Shown: positions 1 through 8,600 of the stretch, piece after piece
How positions within the stretch are numbered: the first letter of the stretch is position 1
How the letters are laid out: each line of letters opens with the position of its first letter
From: an uncultured Saprospiraceae bacterium
GTDB lineage: Bacteria > Bacteroidota > Bacteroidia > Chitinophagales > Saprospiraceae
NCBI GenBank assembly: GCA_938008185.1
Contig: CALLLR010000020.1
Coordinates: 1 to 49,723 of the forward strand
Direction of reading: 5' to 3'
Length of the DNA: 49,723 bases
The notes under the pieces: model-generated
Told to the model about the DNA's origin: nothing
Seen by the model: only the letters and a program-made list of their open reading frames with translations
Databases searched by the model: none
Program-made: the position numbers and the translations under genes

Positions 1-309
1 GTGTGTCTAAGCAATTAGGTTAATTTACATAATAAAATATTGCTATTTATAAGGAATTGTTAATCAGTTAATTGGTTTATTAGTCTCTTTTTACGCAATG
101 TTGATATAATAAAAAACACAGATTATTGAACGGTCCCTAATATAAAATCTGGGAGTATAACTTCGCATAACTTCCTATCCCACTAACGATATCGAAAATC
201 TTAATAATGAAATACGTTGGTTCACTAAAAAAGTCAAACCGGACAGTTATTTATTCCACGTCCCTTAACCCAATTTTATTTACCTTTGAAAAGAAAACTC
301 AAAACTCAA
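1..309. other. Intergenic region at left edge, no gene
   Basis: AT-rich sequence with stops in all frames and no convincing coding region. Its only interpretable element is the -7-like motif at 281-288. A 13-base stretch at 157-169 resembles one arm of a loxP site but has no partner arm. Confidence 0.6.
281..288 (+). promoter_or_regulatory. Bacteroidota -7 promoter element (TACCTTTG)
   Basis: The element matches the Bacteroidota consensus TAnnTTTG exactly and ends 21 bases before the ATG at 310. It overlaps the upstream in-frame TTG at 286, so the transcript should begin after that codon; this decides the start at 310. No clear -33 TTTG was found. Confidence 0.5.
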
Positions 310-936
310 ATGCCTCACCCCGACCACCTCATTCTCACTTCTCCCGATCTGTCAAAAGGCATGGACTACGTAGAAAACCTCCTGGGTATTCGACCCGTTT
401 TCGCTGGTCAGCATCCCGGCCTTGGAACCCATAATGCATTGCTAAGCTTGGGAAATCGCACCTACCTGGAAGTGATTGCTCCGGATCCTAAACAAGGTTT
501 TGATAAAAATAAATTGTGGATTACTATTGAAGATACACCTGCTCCTCGTCTTGCGCATTGGGTTGCGCAAACTGATCAGCTGGAAGTCATTGTTGCTAAA
601 GCAAAAGAGCACCAGATTCCTCTGGGAGATATACGTCCGGGCAGTCGTACCCAAACCGACGGGACGCCAATAAGCTGGAAAGCTACTTTTCCTGCGGTGG
701 AGAACTTTGGAGGCCTCCTTCCTTTTTTTATTAATTGGGGAAATAGTTTACACCCTTCGGAATCTTTACCGCTCGCAGGTAGCCTGAAAAAAATATCCGC
801 TACCCATCCAAACCCAGACTTAATCCAAAAATACTGGCGGGCTTTTGGAATTCCTTATGAAATCCACTATGGTGCTCATCCTCAACTTCATGCCTGGATT
901 CAGACCAAAAAAGGCTTGATAAAATTAGGCAGTTAA
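310..936 (+). CDS. VOC-family (glyoxalase-like domain) protein
   Basis: About 208 residues starting MPHPDHLILTSPDL, which is the first beta-strand of a vicinal-oxygen-chelate fold with its early metal-ligand-type histidine. A GlxxxNALLSLGNRTYLEV segment follows, where the glutamate is in the usual second-ligand position. The length and layout match the glyoxalase-like (Glyoxalase_3) group, whose substrates are mostly unknown. There is no signal peptide, so it is probably cytoplasmic. I prefer ATG 310 over TTG 286 because a TAnnTTTG promoter element covers the upstream codon. It is transcribed toward coaE, with the octamer array between the two stop codons. The reaction cannot be predicted. 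Confidence 0.85.
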   Translation: MPHPDHLILTSPDLSKGMDYVENLLGIRPVFAGQHPGLGTHNALLSLGNRTYLEVIAPDPKQGFDKNKLWITIEDTPAPRLAHWVAQTDQLEVIVAKAKEHQIPLGDIRPGSRTQTDGTPISWKATFPAVENFGGLLPFFINWGNSLHPSESLPLAGSLKKISATHPNPDLIQKYWRAFGIPYEIHYGAHPQLHAWIQTKKGLIKLGS

Positions 937-983
937 GTTCCATAGCCTACTCAAGTATCTCTGTCTAAGCCAAAAATCAAAAC

Positions 984-1183
984 ATCCACCAATCCGCACA
1001 TCCACCAATCCACACATCCACACATTCACAAATCCGCAAATCCGCAAATCCACTAATCCACCAATCCACTAATCCACCAATCCACCAATCCACACATCCA
1101 CCAATCCGCACATCCACCAATCCGCACATCCACTAATCCACACATCCACACATCCACACATCCACACATCCACACATCCACCA
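984..1183. repeat. Array of 25 octamers, consensus ATCC(A/G)C(A/C/T)(A/C)
   Basis: Twenty-five consecutive 8-base units without an indel. Positions 1-4 are ATCC in all but one unit (the unit at 1024 is ATTC). Variation is almost confined to positions 5, 7 and 8: ATCCACCA, ATCCACAC, ATCCGCAC, ATCCACTA, ATCCGCAA. The array fills the gap between the stop codons of two convergent genes and ends about 10 bases from the coaE stop. Related octamers occur around 36137-36451. It contains no spacers and is not CRISPR. It resembles the short tandemly repeated sequences known from cyanobacteria, but the unit differs. Confidence 0.9.
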
Positions 1184-1193
1184 ATCAAACCAA

Positions 1194-1772
1194 TCAACAT
1201 ATCAAGCGATCTATCTCTAAAATTCTCGGAATCAACAACTCTTTCCCATCATTATAAATTACAAAATCCGCTTTCTCTATCTTTTCCGCTTCCGGTAATT
1301 GCTTATCCATTCGAGCCTCCACCGCTTTCTTGGTCAATCCATCCCGCTTCATTACCCGTCGAATCCGCTCCTCCCGATCTGCCGTCACTACGATCATCTG
1401 ATCCATCTGGGAATAACTACCCGTTTCATAAAATAAGGCGGCTTCTTTAATTGCGTAACGACTGGTCTGCTTATCAAACCACTGCTGCCCATCCAGAAAT
1501 ACTGCCGGATGTATCAGTTTATTCATCTGCGCTAATAAATTTTTATTATTGAAAACCTGTTCGCCAATAAACTTCCTGTTTAGCTTACCATCGGGAAAAT
1601 AAGCCGCTTCTCCCAACATACTTTTAATATTTTTTTTCAAATCAGGATCATGTTGCATTAGCCATTTGGCGCGATCGTCTGCGTAGTAAACTGGAATATT
1701 CAACATCTCGAAAATCCGACAAACCGTCGTTTTTCCACTACCAATTCCACCGGTAATACCAACTTTAAGCAT
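1194..1772 (-). CDS. coaE: Dephospho-CoA kinase
   Basis: 192 residues. It performs the last step of coenzyme A synthesis, the ATP-dependent 3'-phosphorylation of dephospho-CoA, in the cytoplasm. The N-terminus MLKVGITGGIGSGKTT is the family's Walker A loop at residues 8-16. YADDRAKWL is the conserved acidic segment after strand 2. The lid and CoA-binding region includes KLIHPAV, and RMDKQLP matches the family's R..Q.. motif near the C-terminus. The length is typical (about 190-200). A TATCTTG element lies 15 bases upstream of the ATG. The gene is divergent from the PorP/SprF gene, and its stop abuts the octamer array. Confidence 0.95.
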   Translation of the reverse strand: MLKVGITGGIGSGKTTVCRIFEMLNIPVYYADDRAKWLMQHDPDLKKNIKSMLGEAAYFPDGKLNRKFIGEQVFNNKNLLAQMNKLIHPAVFLDGQQWFDKQTSRYAIKEAALFYETGSYSQMDQMIVVTADREERIRRVMKRDGLTKKAVEARMDKQLPEAEKIEKADFVIYNDGKELLIPRILEIDRLIC

Positions 1773-1787
1773 TTTTGTGTTTTTTCA

Positions 1788-1794
1788 CAAGATA
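1788..1794 (-). promoter_or_regulatory. Putative -7 promoter element of coaE (TATCTTG on minus strand)
   Basis: Read on the minus strand this is TATCTTG, 15 bases before the coaE start. It is close to the Bacteroidota TAnnTTTG element. The same heptamer precedes the genes at 23329 and 29937 by 16-23 bases. Confidence 0.35.
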
Positions 1795-1900
1795 AGGGCC
1801 TTTTTTCAGGAATAATAACTTCTAAACCAAAATACGTCATTAGTCTAACAATTATCACGCTTTAAAATTTGGTTTTATTCAGTAAAATAGAAAATTATCG

Positions 1901-1908
1901 TAAATTTG
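1901..1908 (+). promoter_or_regulatory. Putative -7 promoter element for the PorP/SprF-OmpA pair (TAAATTTG)
   Basis: An exact TAnnTTTG match 85 bases upstream of the TTG start at 1994, in the divergent region between coaE and the PorP/SprF gene. No TTTG lies at the usual 19-base spacing upstream. Confidence 0.35.
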
Positions 1909-1993
1909 GGTAAATCAGTCTTGAATGGTTTGTCGTAACTCTAAATTACCTTTATCGTTAAACATTTTTATTCAGCGGATAAAATCTAACTAA

Positions 1994-3025
1994 TTGAAAA
2001 TAAGGTTTTACATAAATAATATTGTTTTAGTACTTGCGCTATTTACCGCAAGTATTTTAAATGGGCAGGATTTGCACTTTTCTCAGTTTTATTATGCTCC
2101 GCTACAACTCAATCCGGCGCTTACCGGTGTTTTTAAAGAAGATATTCGTTTTTCCGCCAATTATCGGCGACAGTGGAGGTCCGTTCCGGTAGATTATCTG
2201 ACTTTCTCTGGCGTTGTGGATGGTAAAATTACCCAACTCAGTTTCCCCGATGGCTTCTTTTCGGGTGGATTCGTTTTCAATCACGATGTAGCTGGCGATG
2301 GAAATCTTACCTATTCAAATATCAGCGCTACGGCCAGTTATACCCAAAAATTGACCGAACAACAACTAATTACGGCCGGAATCCTGATCGGTGGCGGTCA
2401 GCGAAGAATTGATCTTAGTCAGTTAACTTTTGGTAATCAATTTAATGGAGATCTATTTGTCGGCTCAGCTCCCACTCGCGAAAATCTGGACCAAACCAGT
2501 ATCCAGTATCTTGATTTTGGGGTCGGTTTCAATTGGCATTTGCAGGAAGAAGACCAAAAATACTGGGGAGACCTGGGTGTTGGCATATTTCATCTGACCC
2601 AGCCCGACGTTGGTTTTTATAATCAAACCAAAACGGTACTGCCGCGTCGTTATTCTATTTATGGAAATATTGGTTTTGCCATTAACGAAGTAGTCGGCCT
2701 GGAATTTAATAGCTATTTTCAAAAACAAAATTCCTACACCGAGTCAGTCGTCGGAACCGGCGTAAAATATCAGCTTACCGATACCCGAGGCCGAGAATTG
2801 GGATTCCGGTTTGGTGTCAGTTATCGCCTGGTCGGTGCCAGAGATGCTCTTATTCCCAATATTGCCGTGGCTTATAATGCTTGGCTGCTTGGGTTCAGTT
2901 ATGATTTTAATCAATCTGATTTTGAATTAGCTACCAATGGCCGGGGTGGTCCGGAATTAGCCCTCCAGTATCGAATCACCAAAGTCAAACCGTTAAAGGC
3001 TTCCAAATCTTGTCCTATCTTTTAA
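1994..3025 (+). CDS. PorP/SprF-family type IX secretion membrane protein
   Basis: 343 residues. The start is TTG: a stop lies immediately upstream at 1991, and the signal peptide (hydrophobic stretch ending near Asn-Gly-Gln) needs this start. The mature protein begins DLHFSQFYYAPLQLNPALTG, the PorP/SprF signature (HFSQFY..P...NPAxxG). An outer-membrane beta-barrel pattern with many alternating aromatic strands follows. Members of the family are outer-membrane partners of the T9SS; SprF of Flavobacterium johnsoniae is needed for secretion of the giant adhesin SprB, which carries a type B sorting domain. Here the gene sits 26 bases before an OmpA-family gene and upstream of three type B adhesin-like genes. 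That it exports those three proteins is inference. Confidence 0.92.
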   Translation: MKIRFYINNIVLVLALFTASILNGQDLHFSQFYYAPLQLNPALTGVFKEDIRFSANYRRQWRSVPVDYLTFSGVVDGKITQLSFPDGFFSGGFVFNHDVAGDGNLTYSNISATASYTQKLTEQQLITAGILIGGGQRRIDLSQLTFGNQFNGDLFVGSAPTRENLDQTSIQYLDFGVGFNWHLQEEDQKYWGDLGVGIFHLTQPDVGFYNQTKTVLPRRYSIYGNIGFAINEVVGLEFNSYFQKQNSYTESVVGTGVKYQLTDTRGRELGFRFGVSYRLVGARDALIPNIAVAYNAWLLGFSYDFNQSDFELATNGRGGPELALQYRITKVKPLKASKSCPIF

Positions 3026-3051
3026 AACTGCCAGCAGCGGAAAATTTTTCC

Positions 3052-5115
3052 ATGAAAAAAATATTCATTTTTATTGTCTTTAATTTGTTGTTGGCAGGAG
3101 CCTCTGCTCAGACAAAAGCTGCATTTATTCGAGCTGGAGAAGAAGCGATGAAAAAAAATGATTTTTTTACGGCTATGAATCATTTTGAAGAAGCGCTTGA
3201 ATTTCCCGGTTCGGAAACGTCTATCCGTTATCAATACGGAGAAGCAGCCCGCCAGTTTTTTGCCTATGATCTGGCTATTCAACAGTATCAGCTGGTATTG
3301 AATGATAAAAAAGCAGACCGATTTCCATTGTCTAAGTTTTGGTTATCTACCGCCTACCAAAGTATGGGGCAATACCAAAAAGCCATTAATGGATTTAATG
3401 ATTTTATTAAAAATACCCCGAATCAAATATTTAAGGACAAAGCGATTGCGGCCCGTCAGGCTTGTGAGTGGGCCTTATCTATGGTCCATCAACCACACGA
3501 TTTGGAAATTACCCATTTGGACAAAAAAGTAAATACACCGTACTCAGAATTTGGGGCCATCCAGCAAGGCGATACTTTGTATTATTCTTCTTATCGGTAT
3601 CGTATGACCCGCGATCAGACCATTCCCAAACGACGCACGACCAAGGTACTCACCCAAACTGGAACGGCTAAAGGACGCCCGCTTACCCGAAAATTTAATG
3701 AAACTGATAAACTGACAGCGCACACCAGCCTTACTCCCGACGGTCAGCGGATTTATTATACCATCTGCGAATATACCGACGAAGTGAATATTCGCTGTCA
3801 GATTTATTACCGGGATCTGGATCAGCGCAACCGGTGGGGTAGTGCCCAAAAACTACCCGCAGCCATTAATCAGGATGGTTTTACCACGACACAACCTGCC
3901 TGGGGAATCGATCCAACTACGCAAAAACCAGTATTATATTTTTCTTCTGACCGACCGGGAGGAAAAGGAGGTTTGGATCTTTATCAAGTGGAAATCACTA
4001 AAAGTGGATTTGGTGTTCCGCTAAATCTTACAACCCTCAATACGGAGGAAGATGAGATTACTCCTTTTTATCACCAAAAATCTCAAAGCTTGTTTTTCAG
4101 TTCAATGGGTTACCAGAGCTTAGGGGGATTCGATATCTATCAAGCCATGCACGATGGTGCTTCCTGGGAAACTCCCCTTCATACCGGCTACCCATTAAAT
4201 AGTAGCTATAACGATATTTACTTTACTTTGAATGCCGATTCTACAGAGGCATATATCTCTTCCAACCGGTCGGGGTCCTATTATTTGGAAGAAAAAAATA
4301 AGGCTTGCTGTAATGATATTTTTTTGGTAAAAATAAATCCACCGCTTCCAGTGGTTCCCAATGTGCCCGAAAATGATACGACCACCGTGGTGATGATTCC
4401 ACCCGTGGTGCCGGAGATGGTAGACACCACTCCGATCGCAATCGTCCCCCCGGTGGTTTCTGTTCCGAAAACGGAAGAGCCGAAAATTCCGGTCGTTCCT
4501 ACCACACCTTCTATTAAGCCACCGGAAATAGTTACTTCACCTCCTTTAGTTACTACCGTTGAAGAACTTAAGTCCATATTGCCATTACCGTTGTATTTTC
4601 ATAATGACCAACCGGATGCTCGTAGCTTTTTGGAAACAACAAAGACAAATTACCAGACGACCTACAATGATTATACGCAGCGTAGGGAAGAATACTTAAA
4701 CGCTGTAACTAAAGAAGAAAAGGAGGGGGTACAGAAATTTTTTGCGCAGGATCTGGAAAACGGATATACTGTGTTTCTGAAATTTGTAGAGGGGATGAAA
4801 GGACAATTACAAAGCGGAAAGAAAATAACTCTAACGGTACAGGGATATACCAGTCCGCGTGCTCAGTCTGGGTATAATTTAGCCCTGGGAAAAAGAAGAA
4901 TTGCGGCAGTTATTAACTTTTTTCGGAACTATCAGAATGGAAGCTTGATGCCTTATCTAAATCAGGGGCAACTGATGATTAAAGAGACTTCTTTCGGCGA
5001 AACAACCGCTCCTGCTTCCGTTAGCGACCTGCTCCAGGATCGTCGAAATTCTATCTATGTGCCAGCTGCCGCCCGGGAAAGAAGGGTAGAACTGGTCGAA
5101 ATATATATAGATTAA
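3052..5115 (+). CDS. OmpA-family protein with TPR and PD40 beta-propeller repeats
   Basis: 687 residues from ATG 3052. MKKIFIFIVFNLLLAGASAQ is a signal peptide, whereas an earlier TTG at 3010 would bury it and overlap the previous gene. In order: TPR-like helices (about residues 25-135), WD40-like PD40 propeller blades with ILYFSSDRPGGKGGLDLY-type motifs (about 165-430), a Pro/Val/Thr-rich linker (about 435-520), and a C-terminal OmpA-like peptidoglycan-binding domain (GYNLALGKRRIAAV, about 590-687). The architecture resembles the PorE/SprE-like proteins that link T9SS components to peptidoglycan, but there is no lipobox cysteine. It is co-transcribed with the PorP/SprF gene (26-base gap). 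Pairs like this accompany type B T9SS cargo in Bacteroidota. Its role as the periplasmic anchor for the downstream adhesins is inferred. Confidence 0.88.
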   Translation: MKKIFIFIVFNLLLAGASAQTKAAFIRAGEEAMKKNDFFTAMNHFEEALEFPGSETSIRYQYGEAARQFFAYDLAIQQYQLVLNDKKADRFPLSKFWLSTAYQSMGQYQKAINGFNDFIKNTPNQIFKDKAIAARQACEWALSMVHQPHDLEITHLDKKVNTPYSEFGAIQQGDTLYYSSYRYRMTRDQTIPKRRTTKVLTQTGTAKGRPLTRKFNETDKLTAHTSLTPDGQRIYYTICEYTDEVNIRCQIYYRDLDQRNRWGSAQKLPAAINQDGFTTTQPAWGIDPTTQKPVLYFSSDRPGGKGGLDLYQVEITKSGFGVPLNLTTLNTEEDEITPFYHQKSQSLFFSSMGYQSLGGFDIYQAMHDGASWETPLHTGYPLNSSYNDIYFTLNADSTEAYISSNRSGSYYLEEKNKACCNDIFLVKINPPLPVVPNVPENDTTTVVMIPPVVPEMVDTTPIAIVPPVVSVPKTEEPKIPVVPTTPSIKPPEIVTSPPLVTTVEELKSILPLPLYFHNDQPDARSFLETTKTNYQTTYNDYTQRREEYLNAVTKEEKEGVQKFFAQDLENGYTVFLKFVEGMKGQLQSGKKITLTVQGYTSPRAQSGYNLALGKRRIAAVINFFRNYQNGSLMPYLNQGQLMIKETSFGETTAPASVSDLLQDRRNSIYVPAAARERRVELVEIYID

Positions 5116-5141
5116 TCAATTTTGAAAAATTAACTTAGTAC

Positions 5142-5167
5142 TAGGGTAAACCCCTATTTTTTATTTT
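5142..5167 (+). terminator. Putative rho-independent terminator after the OmpA gene
   Basis: Stem TAGGG/CCCTA with a 5-base loop, then a T-rich run from 5157, 26 bases after the stop codon. The stem is only five pairs. Confidence 0.4.
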
Positions 5168-5194
5168 GGGTAATCCGTGAATTCCCTAGTTTTG
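5163..5194 (+). promoter_or_regulatory. Bacteroidota promoter (TTTG - 18 bases - TAGTTTTG)
   Basis: TTTG at 5165-5168 and TAGTTTTG at 5187-5194 are separated by 18 bases. This is the best match in the window to the two-part Bacteroidota promoter (TTTG, about 19 bases, TAnnTTTG). It lies just after the terminator-like hairpin and about 505 bases before the adhesin 1 start. Confidence 0.45.
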
Positions 5195-5699
5195 TATTAT
5201 GTATAATTATTTATTGATATTTATTATGATATTGTTGAACAATGTATTAACTTGCCAACCAGTTAAATTTATTACCTGATTTGAGTATTGGTAAAAGAAA
5301 AAAGTAGACCACTTATTGTATTTTTATCAAATACTATTTTTTGTTATATAGTTAACTTAAACCCAAACAAAAATCTAATCTCACCGTTTATCTACTCTAT
5401 CGTAGATTTTTTCGACGCTAGTTTTTTTGACTATAATGAAAACTCTTTTTACAAAATCTCTCTTTGTAAAGAACGAATGAACGCATTGATTTATATCAAC
5501 CGTAATTGTTTTGGTTAACATTGTTTTGTTTTGGAATGAAAATTGTTTTATACCAAATAGCTTATTCCATATCATGACATATTAACCTGCAACTACCTCT
5601 CTACCTTATTATAATCCCGTGGCTTAATTGAGTTATATCTGCTTGACAGATATGAGATTTTAATGCGCTTTTTCCAGAAATCTTAAAAGAAATTTTAGA

Positions 5700-8600
5700 A
5701 TGCCACTAAGAAACATTTACATCGCAGTATTATTATTATTATTTGTTCAAATAGTTATTGCACAAGTCTCGCCTGATTTTACCGTCAACAATACCACAGG
5801 TTGCGGTTCTTTACAAGCCTCTTTTTCGGATGCTTCTTCAAGCACCGCAGGTGCCATCGTCTCATGGGAGTGGTCTGGAGGTTTGAATGCCAGTCAGCAA
5901 AATCCCAACCGGATATTTGGTACCCCAGGAACCTATTCAATTTGTCTCAAGGTTACGGATAATGCTGGAAATAGTGGAGAAATCTGTAAAGATGATTTCA
6001 TTACAGTTTTCCAATTGCCTATTCCAGACTTTACGGCCGATCAGCCTCAGGGTTGTGTACCTATAGTAGTTACCTTTTCCGATGCTTCTACGGAGGCAGA
6101 TGCACCCATCACCGATTGGCTGTGGGGATTGGGTGGTTCGTGTGGTACCATTTCTAACACAACTTCAGATGGACCTTCTTGTACATACGATATTACGGAC
6201 AATTATGGTGTTAATCTAACGGTTATTGATGCCAATGGTTGTACTAATACAATTACTAAAACCGATTTTATTAGTGCATCTCCGGCTCCTGTCGTTGATG
6301 TTAGTGGAAATAATCTGATTGGTTGTGAGGCACCACATACCGCAAATTTTATCAATAATAATCCTGATCCTGACGTAACACTTACCTGGGATTTTGGCAA
6401 TGGAAATACTTTTGAGGGAGACAACCCTCCTGCCGTCACCTATAATGATCCCGGGTTCTATACAATAACTGCCATTGCGGCTAATGCTGCTTCTCAATGT
6501 GCGGATACCTTAATTTTGACAGATTATGTTCAAGTAGGTGCCTACGCAGAATTTACCAGTTCTGTGCAGGAAGGTTGCGAAGATCTTACCGTAAACTTTA
6601 CCGATACTTCACCGGAATCGGCCACTGAAATAGAATGGGATTTTGGGGATGGCAATACTTCTGATGCTGCCAATCCTAGTCATACTTACGAAGTGCCGGG
6701 CTGTTACACAGTCAGACTTTCTCGTACGGCTCAGGGATGTCCGTCCGTTGTTTACGCCTCAGAATGTATCAAAGTTGATCCGCAACCAGATGTATGGTAT
6801 GCGAATGATAATAATATTGGTTGTGCTTTGCCTCACATAGTAAATTTCTCCGCAATTTCTTCCAGTGCCGTGGCCTGGAGCTGGGATTTTGGAGATGGAA
6901 ATACTTCCGATGAACAGAATCCAACGTATTCTTTTGAATCTTTTGGTGAATTTCCAGTAACCCTGACCGTTACCAATGTTTATGGTTGTACGAATTCTGC
7001 TACGGTAAATACCATCAACCTAACAGAATTGAAAGCAGTCCTGGATGATACCGATATTTCTGGTTGTGCACCGCTGGACGTGGCGCTGACCGAATCTTCC
7101 ATTTCTGTCACGGATATTACTTCCTGGAACTGGGAGGTAAAATCCACCAGTAATAGCTACACTTCTACCGATGAGGCGCCAACGTTTAGTGTCATCGATA
7201 CCGGTGTTTACGATGTAGTTCTAATTGTTGCGAATACACTCGGTTGTCAGGATACAACTACTTTTTCGCAGTCTATTGAGGTAGGTACACCACCCGTAAT
7301 CAACTTCACAGCTGATCCGGTAGAAACTTGTATTGAGTGGGATATCAATTTTACGGATGCCTCTTCTCCTAATATTGAAACGTGGTTTTGGGATTTTGGC
7401 AACGGAGAAAATTCCACTGAACAAAATCCAACGTTGAGCTATCCGGATACCGGATATTACGATATTAGTTTGGTTGGCACTCATAATGGATGTGTTAATA
7501 CCTTAACCTTGGATGATTATATATTTGTTAAGGCCCCCGTAGCAAAATTTCAGGTGATTAATTTTTGTGAAGAACCATTCCGCAGAAAATTTAAAAATAA
7601 CGCAATTGATGCGGATCAGGTAATGTGGGACTTTGGCGTCGAGGGCATTGATACCGATGTTTCTACCGAAACTAATCCAGAATATATCTACGCCCAAACT
7701 GGTACTTACATAGTGACCATGACCGTCTTTAATTCTGTGACTCAGTGTTCACACACCATTACTAAAACGATTGAGATTACCAATCCTGCGGCTAATTTTT
7801 CAATAACAGAAACGGAAGGTTGTGTACCTTATACCTTAGCAATTGAAGAAAATTCTCAGGATGCAGTTGCGTGGGAATGGAGTGCTCCCGGAGCGACCGT
7901 TGCCAATCCTGCTGCCCAACAGCCTTCCATCATTTATAATACTTTTGGAACTTATTCGGATGTACAATTAATCATCACGGATGTAAACGATTGTCGCGAT
8001 ACCATTTTATTTACCGAAACCATTTCGGTGGGGCGTGCGGTTTCCAATTTTAGTCAGGATGTGACGGGAGGCTGCTTACCATTAACGGTCAATTTTTCTG
8101 AAAATGCAAGTAGTGAATTTGGAACGATCGAATCCTGGGAATGGACCTTTGGGGCCAACTTAGGAACCTCTACCGATCCCAATCCAACTTTTACCTTTAC
8201 AGAAGCCGGTTTGCATAATGTAAAACTGGTTGTAACCGATAATTGGGGTTGTCGCAAAACAAAAAATATTGTGGGCGCCGTTGAAGTCACCAATCCGGTG
8301 GCTAATTTTACAGCCGATAGTCTAGGTTGTACCTGGGCAGAAATAACTTTTACCAATAATTCCCAAGGCGTAGCTTTGGATCACCATTGGGATTTTGGAG
8401 ATGGTGAAATATCTGTAGAAAAAAATCCAACCCATCTTTACACCACCGAAGGGGTCTATACTGTTTGTTTAACGGTTACGGATAAATTCGATTGTGTCAG
8501 CACTATTTGTCAGGAGAATTCGGTGGATATTGCCGATCCAGTTGCTGCCTTTTCGGTAGATTCAACTTTTGCCAGTTGTCCACCGTTACCGGTAAATTTC

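Larger units (their letters stand above)
5116..5699. other. 584-base intergenic leader upstream of adhesin 1
   Basis: Very AT-rich. It contains a weak hairpin plus T-run (5142-5167) and a good promoter match (5163-5194). An open frame at 5288-5518 has only a TTG start, no recognisable domain and no family pattern, and I do not call it. If the promoter at 5187 is used, the adhesin mRNA would carry a leader of about 500 bases. Confidence 0.6.

Noticed and set aside
157-169. ATAACTTCGCATA resembles one arm of a loxP site
   Set aside because: There is no second inverted arm and no recombinase gene; a single 12-of-13 match is likely chance.
984-1183. Possible CRISPR array
   Set aside because: The units are only 8 bases, contiguous and without spacers, and no cas genes are present.
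3010-3051. Upstream TTG start for the OmpA-family gene
   Set aside because: It would overlap the previous gene and place a non-hydrophobic extension before a perfect signal peptide starting at 3052.
4281-4577. Antisense open frame rich in Gly/Thr/Ser
   Set aside because: It is the reverse shadow of the Pro/Val/Thr-rich linker of the OmpA-family protein.
5288-5518. Open frame of 75 codons upstream of adhesin 1
   Set aside because: It has a TTG start only, biased AT-rich composition, no domain or signal pattern, and lies within a probable leader.
5728-5745. (TTA)n run in the adhesin 1 signal peptide as another contingency tract
   Set aside because: The unit is three bases, so length changes only add leucines and cannot switch the frame.
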